Shown piece after piece: positions 8,301-15,891 of a stretch of 40,167 bases of DNA. A program made the translations under genes and the position numbers. Under the pieces are notes generated by a model. That model was not told the origin of the DNA, searched no databases, and saw only the letters and a list, made by a program, of their open reading frames with translations. How positions within the stretch are numbered: position 1 is the stretch's first letter; each line of letters starts with the position of its first letter. This DNA is from Tissierella sp. (lineage in GTDB: Bacteria; Bacillota; Clostridia; Tissierellales; Tissierellaceae), in assembly GCA_012735585.1 (NCBI GenBank), contig JAAYGX010000035.1, positions 1 through 40,167 of the forward strand, given 5' to 3'.

Positions 8301-8645
8301 TTACACCTCCCCATTTACGAGAGTCACATTATCTGGATAACTTTCTATAATGGATTTTACTCCCAATTCAAAAGTTTTTAAAACAATTTGACTTTTTTCT
8401 ATTACGTTTATATTTAAATTTCTAGGTAAATTGACTTCTAAAAATCCAGTTTCATCATCTATTTTATATTTTAGTTTGCTTTCGTCTATACCGCAAACCT
8501 CAACTAATGCCATCAAAGATGTTTGAGATAAAACTGAAATTGCTGCACATACAATGTCTTTTCCAAAAGCTGCATAATTTGCATGTCCTTCAATTTTGAA
8601 ACCAATTATATAATCTTTATCTCTAAAGATTTGTATATTGATCAT
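8301..8645 (-). CDS. prp: Ribosomal-processing cysteine protease Prp
   Basis: Prp cleaves the N-terminal extension of L27. This 114-residue protein (YsxB family) has the catalytic His in FKIEGHANYAAFGKDIVCAA at residue 22 and the catalytic Cys at residue 34, as in the family. It is placed between rplU and rpmA, the invariant order in Firmicutes, 2 nt after rplU and 3 nt before rpmA, so enzyme and substrate are made from one mRNA. Its presence agrees with the LQLFA extension seen on L27. Confidence 0.94.
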   Translation of the reverse strand: MINIQIFRDKDYIIGFKIEGHANYAAFGKDIVCAAISVLSQTSLMALVEVCGIDESKLKYKIDDETGFLEVNLPRNLNINVIEKSQIVLKTFELGVKSIIESYPDNVTLVNGEV

Positions 8646-8647
8646 AA

Positions 8648-8959
8648 TTATCCTACGATCTTTTCGATTTTAACTTTTGTAAAAGGTTGACGATGTCCAG
8701 CCTTTTTTCTATAGTTTTTCTTTGCTTTATATTTAAAAACAATGATTTTTTTAGCTTTTCCTTGATCTAAAACACTACCTTCAACTTTTACACCATCTAC
8801 GAAAGGCTTACCTGCTTGTAATTCACCATCTTTTGATAAAATAAGAACTTTATCAAAGTTAATAGTTTCTCCTACTTCTGCATTTAATTTTTCAACGTAT
8901 AGAGTATCTCCTTCTTGAACTCTATATTGTTTGCCTCCTGTTTCAATAACTGCGTACAT
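8648..8959 (-). CDS. rplU: Ribosomal protein L21
   Basis: L21 is a 50S protein that binds 23S r[28 protein letters not shown] at the N-terminus and the C-terminal [26 protein letters not shown] are standard; length 103. SD AGAGGAGGTG is 6-7 nt before the ATG. It is the first gene of rplU-prp-rpmA and is preceded by a structured leader and a near-consensus promoter. Confidence 0.97.
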   Translation of the reverse strand: MYAVIETGGKQYRVQEGDTLYVEKLNAEVGETINFDKVLILSKDGELQAGKPFVDGVKVEGSVLDQGKAKKIIVFKYKAKKNYRKKAGHRQPFTKVKIEKIVG

Positions 8960-8965
8960 ATTACG

Positions 8966-9036
8966 GCACCTCCTCTAACCTAGTCTCGCCAATATTAGGT
9001 GCTACGCTTAAAAACCTAAATTGAGCGGCTCTACAC
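8966..9036 (-). promoter_or_regulatory. Probable L21 (rplU) mRNA leader
   Basis: The 5' UTR of rplU contains UUAGGU pairing with ACCUAA (about 9019-9014 with 9000-8995), with a partly paired outer region in which GCUCAAU faces AUUGGCGAG. A family of L21 leaders is known upstream of rplU in low-GC Gram-positives and is thought to mediate autoregulation. I recognise position and general fold, not an exact consensus, so the assignment needs a covariance-model match. Confidence 0.55.
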
Positions 9037-9042
9037 CAAAAT

Positions 9043-9071
9043 AGTTTAACAAATATACATACTTTTGTCAA
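9043..9071 (-). promoter_or_regulatory. Promoter of rplU-prp-rpmA
   Basis: On the minus strand TTGACA (9071-9066), 17-bp spacer, TAAACT (9048-9043). Consensus -35 with correct spacing, giving a transcript that begins near 9036 with an 76-nt leader before rplU. On the opposite strand TTGTCA (9065-9070), 18 bp and TATACT (9089-9094) could form a divergent plus-strand promoter. Confidence 0.8.
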
Positions 9072-9132
9072 TCAATTGTTTTCTATTTTATACTATTTTT
9101 ATAGTGACCTAATGGCAGAAAACCAAAAAATA

Positions 9133-9318
9133 ATAAAAATACACGCTCACGGTTTCGGAGATGAATAATTCTATAGTTTATTCCAGATAAAAATCCTACA
9201 TCTTTCAATTCTCTTTGGGGTCTATCTATAGGGACGTGAAAGCTGCTTCACCGGATTTTTATCTTACATTCACTAAGAATTATGCTCACTCCTGCAAATG
9301 TTCCCTTAGTATTTTTAT
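9133..9318. other. Nested inverted-repeat structure in the rng-rplU gap, possible ncRNA or MITE-like element
   Basis: The 410-bp gap between rng and rplU has no ORF. Its centre carries concentric perfect inverted repeats: ATAAAAATAC (9133-9142) with GTATTTTTAT (9309-9318); ATAATTCT (9165-9172) with AGAATTAT (9276-9283); AGATAAAAATCC (9185-9196) with GGATTTTTATCT (9253-9264); CTTTCA (9202-9207) with TGAAAG (9237-9242). Both transcripts would fold into one long rod interrupted by internal loops, with U-rich sequence after the closing stem. The layout recalls rod-like RNAs such as 6S RNA in size and shape only; no sequence motif of 6S was recognised. A decayed miniature element is the other reading. 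Confidence 0.5.
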
Positions 9319-9370
9319 CATTTTTCTTTACCTAATGTTGATTATCTGTGAATAGTAACAATATTTATCA

Positions 9371-10597
9371 TTACTTTTGAACTCTCCCCCTACCTAAGCA
9401 TGTTGGACATTTGACAGATATAGCATTATCCAATGTAGGTCTGATTTTCTTTCTAGTAATTTCAACTAAATTTAACTTTGTAACACCAACGATATTGGGT
9501 TTATTTCTATCTATCTTAAAGTGTTTAGCTAAGCTAGATAGAACTACAGATATATCGTTTTTATTTTTCATATCAATAAAATCAACGATGATAATTCCAC
9601 CAATATCTCTTAAACGAATCTGTCTAGCAATTTCCTCAGCTGCTTCTACATTGGTCTTTAATATTGTATCCCGAAGTGATAAAGCTCCAACATACTTTCC
9701 AGTATTTATATCAATAGCTGTCAACGCTTCCGTTTCATCGATTACTATGTAACCTCCACTTTTAAGCATTACTTTTCTATCAAATGCTTGTTGTATATCG
9801 GATTGGATATCTTTGTTTTCTTCAATACAGAACTTTTCGTCCAGGATAATTCGATTCTCTACTGAATATGAATAAAAATAACCTAATTCTAAAATATGAT
9901 CATATACCTCTTTGTTATTTACTATTATTTGATAATCTCTTTCATTAAATGTATCCCGCACTATTTTATAAACCAAATCTAATTCTTTATAGATTCGCTT
10001 AGGGGTTGGTAGAAATCCTTTTTGGTTTTCTATTTTTGCATTTATGTCTAGTAGCTGATTGTATTCATCTATAAGTACTTCTTCTTTGACTTCACCCGAA
10101 TTAGTCCTAAATATCATCCCGATATCATCTACTTTTGCCTTTTCTCCTATGTCTCTTAGTCTTTTAACCTCAAAACTATCTTTTATCTTTCTAGATATGT
10201 TGATATCCTTTGAAAATGGTGTAAGTACGATATATCTTCCAGGAATACTAATGTGCGTCGTCACCTTAGGACCCTTTGCTCCAAGGGCTTCTTTGATAAC
10301 CTGAACTATTATATCATCGCCGGATTTTAGAACCTGATCTATAGTATCATTTTTTCTGGATAGTAGTTGGTTTCGACTATAAGCATCTTTGACATTTAAA
10401 TATGCATTTTTACCTTCTCCAATATCTACAAAGGCAGCTCCCATACCCTTTAGGACATTTTCAACTCTTCCTCTATATACATTACCTACCAGTTTTTCAT
10501 TATTGTCTTCCTCAGTATAAAATTCTACTAATCTATTTTCCTCAACAACCCCTACTTTATTAATTCCATTTTTAGAGCTAATGAAAATATAATTCAT
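9371..10597 (-). CDS. rng: Ribonuclease E/G family endoribonuclease
   Basis: RNase G/E enzymes cleave single-stranded RNA near 5' monophosphates, in rRNA and mRNA processing. An S1-like region starts at VGNVYRGRVENVLKGMGAAFVDIG, and the two metal-binding aspartates lie in TAIDINTGKYVG (D296) and IIIVDFIDMKN (D339). The Zn-link CPTCLGRG is at the very C-terminus, so the protein ends there at 408 residues without the small domain of E. coli RNase G (489). The frame opens at ATG 10612, only 2 nt after the preceding stop and without SD. ATG 10597, preceded by GGGAGAGAGG, begins MNYIFISSKNGINKVGVVE, as RNase G does, and is preferred. It is the last gene after the radical SAM and DUF2344 genes. Confidence 0.9.
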   Translation of the reverse strand: MNYIFISSKNGINKVGVVEENRLVEFYTEEDNNEKLVGNVYRGRVENVLKGMGAAFVDIGEGKNAYLNVKDAYSRNQLLSRKNDTIDQVLKSGDDIIVQVIKEALGAKGPKVTTHISIPGRYIVLTPFSKDINISRKIKDSFEVKRLRDIGEKAKVDDIGMIFRTNSGEVKEEVLIDEYNQLLDINAKIENQKGFLPTPKRIYKELDLVYKIVRDTFNERDYQIIVNNKEVYDHILELGYFYSYSVENRIILDEKFCIEENKDIQSDIQQAFDRKVMLKSGGYIVIDETEALTAIDINTGKYVGALSLRDTILKTNVEAAEEIARQIRLRDIGGIIIVDFIDMKNKNDISVVLSSLAKHFKIDRNKPNIVGVTKLNLVEITRKKIRPTLDNAISVKCPTCLGRGRVQK

Positions 10598-10613
10598 TGA
10601 CCTCTCTCCCATT

Positions 10614-11312
10614 TTATATTGGTTTATCTAATCTCTCTCCATTTTCTATATATAAGGCTTTTCTAATTAAAGAAGCTGAATCTACATCCATACCTAATTC
10701 GATATTGTTGCCCAATGCATCTACAAAATCAAAAGGTCTAAGATTTCCACCGTCTCCTACTCTCATCACTGATTCTATAGTTACTTCATTATCAGCCTTT
10801 TCTTTTACTTGAATCATTTGAATCAGTGGCCTTATATCTTCTTCCTTCATTACCTTTCTTTTACCCTTTTTTCTAAGTCGTGAAATCATAATTTCACCAC
10901 TATTTAACCAGTTTTCTAAAATAGATTTTACTTCGTCCAGACTTAAATCTTTCTCTATATCAAACCTGATTTCATATAATGCCCAAGATAGTTTGGCTGA
11001 TATAGATTTTTCATCATCTGGATATATTGCATCTAGTATTTGAATATCCTTAGGTAGTATATGATTCATTCTCTTGATAAAATCCTCAGTATTTATTTTT
11101 TCTACTAAATCTATATCCATATACTCTTCTTCACTTTCTATACCTAGTGAGAGTGGATTAGCTATTGAAAATTTTGGATGTGGATTGAATCCTTCTGAAT
11201 ATTTAACAGGTATTTCCGCCCTATTAAATGTCCTTTGAAATAATCTTAGTAAATCAAGATGTCCAATATACTTCAAATAGTTTTTCTTGTTGAACTTAAC
11301 TCTTAATATCAA
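10614..11312 (-). CDS. DUF2344 / radical SAM-linked protein (TIGR03936 type)
   Basis: A 232-residue protein of the DUF2344 family, whose members are almost always fused to or next to a B12-type radical SAM protein. Typical marks are RVKFNKKNYLKYIGHLDLLRLFQRT near the N-terminus and YSEGFNPHPKFSIANPLSLGIES. It starts at TTG 11312 inside the stop codon of the radical SAM gene (TTGA overlap) with SD GAGAGGTG, so translation is coupled. The biochemical role is unknown; one inference is that it hands a substrate, perhaps RNA, to the radical SAM partner, given the adjacency to rng and ribosomal genes. Confidence 0.85.
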   Translation of the reverse strand: MILRVKFNKKNYLKYIGHLDLLRLFQRTFNRAEIPVKYSEGFNPHPKFSIANPLSLGIESEEEYMDIDLVEKINTEDFIKRMNHILPKDIQILDAIYPDDEKSISAKLSWALYEIRFDIEKDLSLDEVKSILENWLNSGEIMISRLRKKGKRKVMKEEDIRPLIQMIQVKEKADNEVTIESVMRVGDGGNLRPFDFVDALGNNIELGMDVDSASLIRKALYIENGERLDKPI

Positions 11313-13153
11313 TTAAAAACACCTCTCATTGCGCAGTCTTGTATGCCACATCCAGTACATTTTAGTCTACAGTCATTTGTAAGCTCACCTGCTATGGCTT
11401 TTTGATATTCCTTATATAAGTATTTTTTGCTTACACCAATATCTATAAAGTCCCAAGGGAATACTTCATCCATATTTCTTTGTCTTAGAGCATAAAACTC
11501 TCCATCTATACCCATATCTTCAAATGCTTCTAGCCATAGATCAAAAGAAAAATGTTCACTCCATCCATCAAATCTAGCACCTTTTTCCCAAGCATTTATA
11601 AGTACTTTGGATAATTTTCTATCTCCACGTGCAAATATGGCTTCAACATAACTTAATTCAGCATCATGGTAGTTAAATGTCACTTTATTATCTCTTATAT
11701 TATCTTTAACTAGATAAGCCTTTCTTCTAAACTCGTCTATGGACTCTTGTTTGACCCATTGAAATGGTGTAAAAGGTTTTGGTACAAAACATGATGCACT
11801 AGCCGTTACTGAAAAATTACCCCTTCTCTCCTCTTTCGGTCTATCGAAGAACAAATCCTTTACAAGATAAGACAGTTCCTTAATTCCAAGAACATCCTCA
11901 TCAGTTTCAGTAGGAAGACCTATCATAAAATATAATTTGATCCTTGACCAGCCTTCATTAAAGGCATAGGTAACGGCGTTTACTAAATCCTCTTCATTTA
12001 CACCTTTGTTGATTACATCCCTTAATCTTTGGCTACCTGCTTCTGGCGCAAAGGTTAATCCACTTTTTCTAACCTTTTCAATTTCCTTTAATATATCTAT
12101 AGAAAATGAATCAAGTCTTAAAGAAGGTAGAGAGACTCCTACATTTCTATCTCCAAATTCACCCATAAGACTAGATACTAATAATTGAAGTTGACTATAA
12201 TCACAAGTACTAAGTGATGATAAAGAAACATCTTCATATCCTGTACTTTGTACAAGCTTTTCAGCTAACTCCATTAGTCTAGATGTTGATTTCTCTCTTA
12301 TTGGTCTGTATAGCATACCTGCCTGACAAAATCTACAGCCATGGGTACATCCTCTAAATATCTCTAATACAACTCTATCGTGTATCGTCTCTATATATGG
12401 AACTATCATAGTTTCAGGAGAATACATTGTATCTAAATCCCTAACCATTCTCTTTTCTATAACCCTAGGTGCTTCATCTACTAAGGGAATCATTTCATCA
12501 ATTGTGCCATCCTCTTTATATTTAATTTGGTAGAATTTAGGGATATATATACCTTTTATACTTGCAATATCTCTTAAAAATGTTTCTTTGTCCCATCCAT
12601 TTTCTTTATACTCTTTATACTTATCTAATAATTCTAGTGTTACTTCTTCACCTTCCCCTAAAACGATAATATCAATCATATCTGCTATAGGCTCAGGATT
12701 GTAGGCACATGGACCACCGGCTATTATTAGGGGATCTTCATCTGTTCTATCTTTTGATAAAAAAGGTATACCTGATAAGTCTAATACATTAAGTATGTTG
12801 GTATAACTCATTTCATACTGTAATGTAAATCCTAAAAAGTCAAAGTTTTTTACTTCTTCTTTATTTTCAAGGGTATATAATGGGATATTTTCTTTACGCA
12901 TGAGTTCCTCCATATCCACCCAAGGTGAAAATACCCTTTCACATGCATAATCCTTTTCATTGTTAATAAGGTTATAAAGTATATGAAGTCCCAAGTGAGA
13001 CATGCCAACCTCATATACATCTGGAAAACAAAACGCAAATTTAACTTTTACATTATTTAAATCCTTTATTACGGAGTTTTGTTCCATACCGATATATCTT
13101 GCTGGTTTTTCCACTTTATTTAAAATTTTATCTAATTTCTTCTTGTTAATCAA
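11309..13153 (-). CDS. B12-binding-type radical SAM protein (TIGR03960 family)
   Basis: A 614-residue radical SAM enzyme. An N-terminal B12-binding-like Rossmann region (FAFCFPDVYEVGMSHLGLHILY to IAGGPCAYNPEPIADMIDI) precedes the radical SAM core, whose 4Fe-4S cluster cysteines are in RGCTHGCRFCQAGM (C-x3-C-x2-C). The C-terminus is cysteine-rich (CRLKCTGCGIQDC), suggesting an extra Fe-S or zinc site. The start is TTG 13153 after GAAAGGTG. It overlaps the DUF2344 gene by 4 nt. Families of this type sit beside rng and rplU across Clostridia; the reaction is not established. Confidence 0.88.
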   Translation of the reverse strand: MINKKKLDKILNKVEKPARYIGMEQNSVIKDLNNVKVKFAFCFPDVYEVGMSHLGLHILYNLINNEKDYACERVFSPWVDMEELMRKENIPLYTLENKEEVKNFDFLGFTLQYEMSYTNILNVLDLSGIPFLSKDRTDEDPLIIAGGPCAYNPEPIADMIDIIVLGEGEEVTLELLDKYKEYKENGWDKETFLRDIASIKGIYIPKFYQIKYKEDGTIDEMIPLVDEAPRVIEKRMVRDLDTMYSPETMIVPYIETIHDRVVLEIFRGCTHGCRFCQAGMLYRPIREKSTSRLMELAEKLVQSTGYEDVSLSSLSTCDYSQLQLLVSSLMGEFGDRNVGVSLPSLRLDSFSIDILKEIEKVRKSGLTFAPEAGSQRLRDVINKGVNEEDLVNAVTYAFNEGWSRIKLYFMIGLPTETDEDVLGIKELSYLVKDLFFDRPKEERRGNFSVTASASCFVPKPFTPFQWVKQESIDEFRRKAYLVKDNIRDNKVTFNYHDAELSYVEAIFARGDRKLSKVLINAWEKGARFDGWSEHFSFDLWLEAFEDMGIDGEFYALRQRNMDEVFPWDFIDIGVSKKYLYKEYQKAIAGELTNDCRLKCTGCGIQDCAMRGVFN

Positions 13154-13290
13154 AAATAATCACCTTTCTTAAGGAAATTTGTATATTACTATTTTATCAT
13201 ATTTATAGTATAAATACATCTTTCAAAGTTACATTTGACATGCAACTTCTATTTGCCCCAGAAAATTGTTCCGGAGTCCTGTATGGGGTC

Positions 13291-13325
13291 ATAAAAAATA
13301 CCTCAGTGGCATTCCGAGGTATTTT
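13291..13325 (-). terminator. Terminator after the SpoIVFA-like gene
   Basis: AAAATACCTC (13295-13304), 11-nt loop, GAGGTATTTT (13316-13325): perfect 10-bp stem with six Ts following on the minus strand (13298-13293). It overlaps the gene's stop codon and ends the long mre-min transcript. Confidence 0.88.
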
Positions 13326-13965
13326 ACTCTAATTCGATGTAATTTTCAGGATTTATATATTTACCATCTTTTATTACTTCAAATCTTAGGTATTTGTATC
13401 CATCTTTATTGGTCCCTAAGTAGCCGATAAAATCACCTTGTGCAACTGTATCACCAATTGTAACATAAGCTTTCGATAGATACCCATATGTATATTGAAA
13501 TTCTCCAGTCTCTACAGTAACATAATACCCTTTATTGTCCATTAATATAACTTCTTTCACAACACCATCTAATATAGCTATGGGTTCATGATCACCATTT
13601 GATTTTATATCCCAGCCTTTATTTGTTTCTTCATGATATCCTTTATGGATGCTTCCTGAAATAGGTGTTGGATATTTATCTTTCACTCCTAAATTAAAAA
13701 CTTGAAGTACTTTTTGTGAATTATCAAGTAAATCCTTAGCTTTATTAAATATTCTTTTACTGTCATCTACAATACTAAACTCATAATTTATTGTTTCTTT
13801 TACAGAATTCAATAATATATTAGCCTGGTTAATATTTATGATTTTTAGAAGCAATATTAGTAACAAAATACCGATAGCTACTATACTTTTGCGTGCTATT
13901 TTTTTTAGGATTTTAGAGCTGTTTATCAATAGAACATTTAATGTATTGATTATTTGACTTTTCAT
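13324..13965 (-). CDS. Degenerate M23/LytM-domain membrane protein, SpoIVFA-like
   Basis: A 213-residue protein with one N-terminal transmembrane segment (about 27-48) and a C-terminal LytM (peptidase M23) fold from about residue 105. The zinc ligands appear lost: the first motif reads GYHEETNKGWDI, the HxH position reads YGYLS, and the last strand has RFEV where HFEV is usual. SpoIVFA, a non-catalytic LytM protein, has the same design and in Bacillus also lies directly after minD and before rplU. The partner protease SpoIVFB (M50) that normally follows is not in the window. SpoIVFA-like is therefore an inference from domain plus synteny; a general cell-wall factor is the alternative. SD AAGGCGGGTG precedes the ATG. 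Confidence 0.7.
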   Translation of the reverse strand: MKSQIINTLNVLLINSSKILKKIARKSIVAIGILLLILLLKIININQANILLNSVKETINYEFSIVDDSKRIFNKAKDLLDNSQKVLQVFNLGVKDKYPTPISGSIHKGYHEETNKGWDIKSNGDHEPIAILDGVVKEVILMDNKGYYVTVETGEFQYTYGYLSKAYVTIGDTVAQGDFIGYLGTNKDGYKYLRFEVIKDGKYINPENYIELE

Positions 13966-14044
13966 CTTTTCACCCGCCTTAATACTATAATGATATTTAT
14001 TAAGTACAGGTTTTATACCATAATTTAAATATATGATTTAAGTC

Positions 14045-14323
14045 TTATTTGTTATCTTTAATTTTTGTAATAGGAATATTGGCAACTAATGCTGATACTG
14101 GTGTTATATCTCCATCCTTTTTCATCCTAGTCACCTTTATATCTAATCCTTCCTCATCTATATCTGCATACTCAGTAATAACCCTAATAATATCTGTTTT
14201 CATCATCTCTAATAGTTGCGGCGATAGGTCAGATCTATCATGTACCAATACCAACTTAAGTCTTTCCTTTGCAACATTTTTGCTTTTTTCTTGCTTTTTC
14301 CCAAATATCTTAAAAAGATCCAA
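14045..14323 (-). CDS. minE: Cell division topological specificity factor MinE
   Basis: MinE stimulates the ATPase of MinD and drives pole-to-pole oscillation of MinCD, keeping FtsZ at mid-cell. MDLFKIFGKKQEKSKNVAKERLKLVLVHDRS contains the amphipathic N-terminus and the MinD-binding RLKLVLVHDR helix/strand, followed by the dimerisation domain. The length (92) is normal. The TTG start at 14323 follows GGAGGGGATAG. Bacillus uses DivIVA/MinJ and lacks minE, while many Clostridia keep it, so its presence supports a clostridial source. 12 nt after minD. Confidence 0.93.
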   Translation of the reverse strand: MDLFKIFGKKQEKSKNVAKERLKLVLVHDRSDLSPQLLEMMKTDIIRVITEYADIDEEGLDIKVTRMKKDGDITPVSALVANIPITKIKDNK

Positions 14324-14335
14324 GACTATCCCCTC

Positions 14336-15148
14336 CTATTTACCAAATAACATTTTTAGTATTTTACTAAATTTACCCTCTTCAGAACTTTCTATATCTA
14401 ATAATTCCACTTCTTCCCCTATTATCCTTTTTGCTATATTCATATAAGCATTACCAGCGTGTGATTTTCTCTCTATTACTGCTGGCTCACCTTTATTCGT
14501 AGATATTACTATTTCTTCATCATCTGGTACTATCCCCAATAAACCTATAGCTAGTATGTCTTCTATATCATCCCTATTCATCATATCTCCTCTTTTAACC
14601 ATTTCAGGTCTAATTCTGTTGATTATGAGTTTTGGGTTGTTAAGACCTTTTGCTTCAAGAATGCCGATTACTCTATCAGCATCCCTTACTGCTGATATTT
14701 CAGGTGTTGTAACTATAACGGCTATGTCAGCTCCTGCTATGGAATATTGAAAGCCTTGTTCGATACCTGCTGGGGAATCTATGATTATATAATCAAAATC
14801 CTCTTTAAGTTCATCAACTAATTCTTTCATTTGCTCTGGCTTCACAGCTGATTTATCCCTAGTTTGGGCTGCTGGCAATAAGTACAGTTTCTCAAATCTT
14901 TTATCTCTAATTAGTCCTTGTTTTAATCTACAATTGCCTTCAACTACATCTACGATATCATATACGATTCTATTTTCTAAACCCATTACTACGTCTAAAT
15001 TTCTAAGCCCAATATCTGCATCTAGTATTACAACAGATTTTCCCAATATTGCAAGGCCTGTCCCAATATTGGCACTAGTTGTAGTCTTCCCAACCCCTCC
15101 CTTTCCCGAGGTAATTACTATAGCAGTTCCTAACTTTTCATTATCCAT
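14336..15148 (-). CDS. minD: Septum site-determining ATPase MinD
   Basis: MinD is a deviant Walker A ATPase that recruits MinC to the membrane. GKGGVGKTTTSANIG carries the signature lysine, DADIGLRNLDVVMGLENR and DYIIIDSPAGIEQGF are MinD-specific, and the C-terminal KFSKILKMLFGK is the amphipathic membrane-targeting helix. 270 residues. ATG follows GGGAGG by 6 nt. It lies between minC and minE in one transcription unit. Confidence 0.96.
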   Translation of the reverse strand: MDNEKLGTAIVITSGKGGVGKTTTSANIGTGLAILGKSVVILDADIGLRNLDVVMGLENRIVYDIVDVVEGNCRLKQGLIRDKRFEKLYLLPAAQTRDKSAVKPEQMKELVDELKEDFDYIIIDSPAGIEQGFQYSIAGADIAVIVTTPEISAVRDADRVIGILEAKGLNNPKLIINRIRPEMVKRGDMMNRDDIEDILAIGLLGIVPDDEEIVISTNKGEPAVIERKSHAGNAYMNIAKRIIGEEVELLDIESSEEGKFSKILKMLFGK

Positions 15149-15163
15149 TTATGTTCCTCCCTA

Positions 15164-15814
15164 TTATTTATTGGGTAAATATGGCTCAATTACTATTTCA
15201 CCGTTACATATCTTTGCTACTTCCGGTAATCTATACTCTGAAACATCTCCATCTGGAGCCCTTACTATGATCTCACCAATTCTTAGTTGAGTAGGTAATA
15301 ACTGATATGCTGCTACGATTACATCCATATTGCCATCTAAACCAGCATAGGCTACTCCTTTTAAGGATCCAAGTACAATAATATTTCCCCTAGCTTTTAA
15401 AATCGCACCTGGATTCACATCACCTACTACTACGATATTACCATTATATTCTATAATTTGTCCAGACCTAAGTGTTCCATGTAGAAACTTTGTCATGCCT
15501 TCTTTAGAAATATCTGAAAGTAAATTTTCTCCTGTCTCTTCATCTTGATATGATTTTATTATTTCCTTAAAAAAATCTCCATCAATTCGAAGATTAAAAT
15601 CATATTTGTATTTTAAAACTAAACTAATCTCAAGAATCTCCTCTGAAGTTAATTCATCAGCCTTTACTCCTAGAAATGTAGTACCTTGAAAGAAACTAGA
15701 AGATTTCATCATCTTTGTTTTTAACTCGTTTTTTATTTGTTTTATATCAGAACCTACAATTTCTAAATATACACCTTCTTTTACTCCTTTAAAGGTAATA
15801 CTCTCTTTTTTCAC
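15164..15814 (-). CDS. minC: Septum site-determining protein MinC
   Basis: MinC blocks FtsZ assembly away from mid-cell. The N-terminal FtsZ-interacting domain (about 1-105) is followed by the beta-helical C-terminal domain with LRSGQIIEYNGNIVVVGDVNPGA, GNIIVLGSLKGVAYAG and AYQLLPTQLRIG, all typical. 216 residues. The start is GTG at 15814 with GGAGG 10 nt upstream. Order mreB-mreC-mreD-PBP2-minC-minD-minE couples elongation and division genes, as in other Firmicutes. Confidence 0.93.
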   Translation of the reverse strand: MKKESITFKGVKEGVYLEIVGSDIKQIKNELKTKMMKSSSFFQGTTFLGVKADELTSEEILEISLVLKYKYDFNLRIDGDFFKEIIKSYQDEETGENLLSDISKEGMTKFLHGTLRSGQIIEYNGNIVVVGDVNPGAILKARGNIIVLGSLKGVAYAGLDGNMDVIVAAYQLLPTQLRIGEIIVRAPDGDVSEYRLPEVAKICNGEIVIEPYLPNK

Positions 15815-15891
15815 CTACAAAGTACCTCCGTCTTTATATACAATAATATATACATTTTATAGTAAATCACTTTATATTTCCATATTCTTTC

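Noticed and set aside
9133-9318. Firm 6S RNA call
   Set aside because: Size and rod shape agree, but no recognisable 6S sequence motif and no evident promoter in the conventional position.
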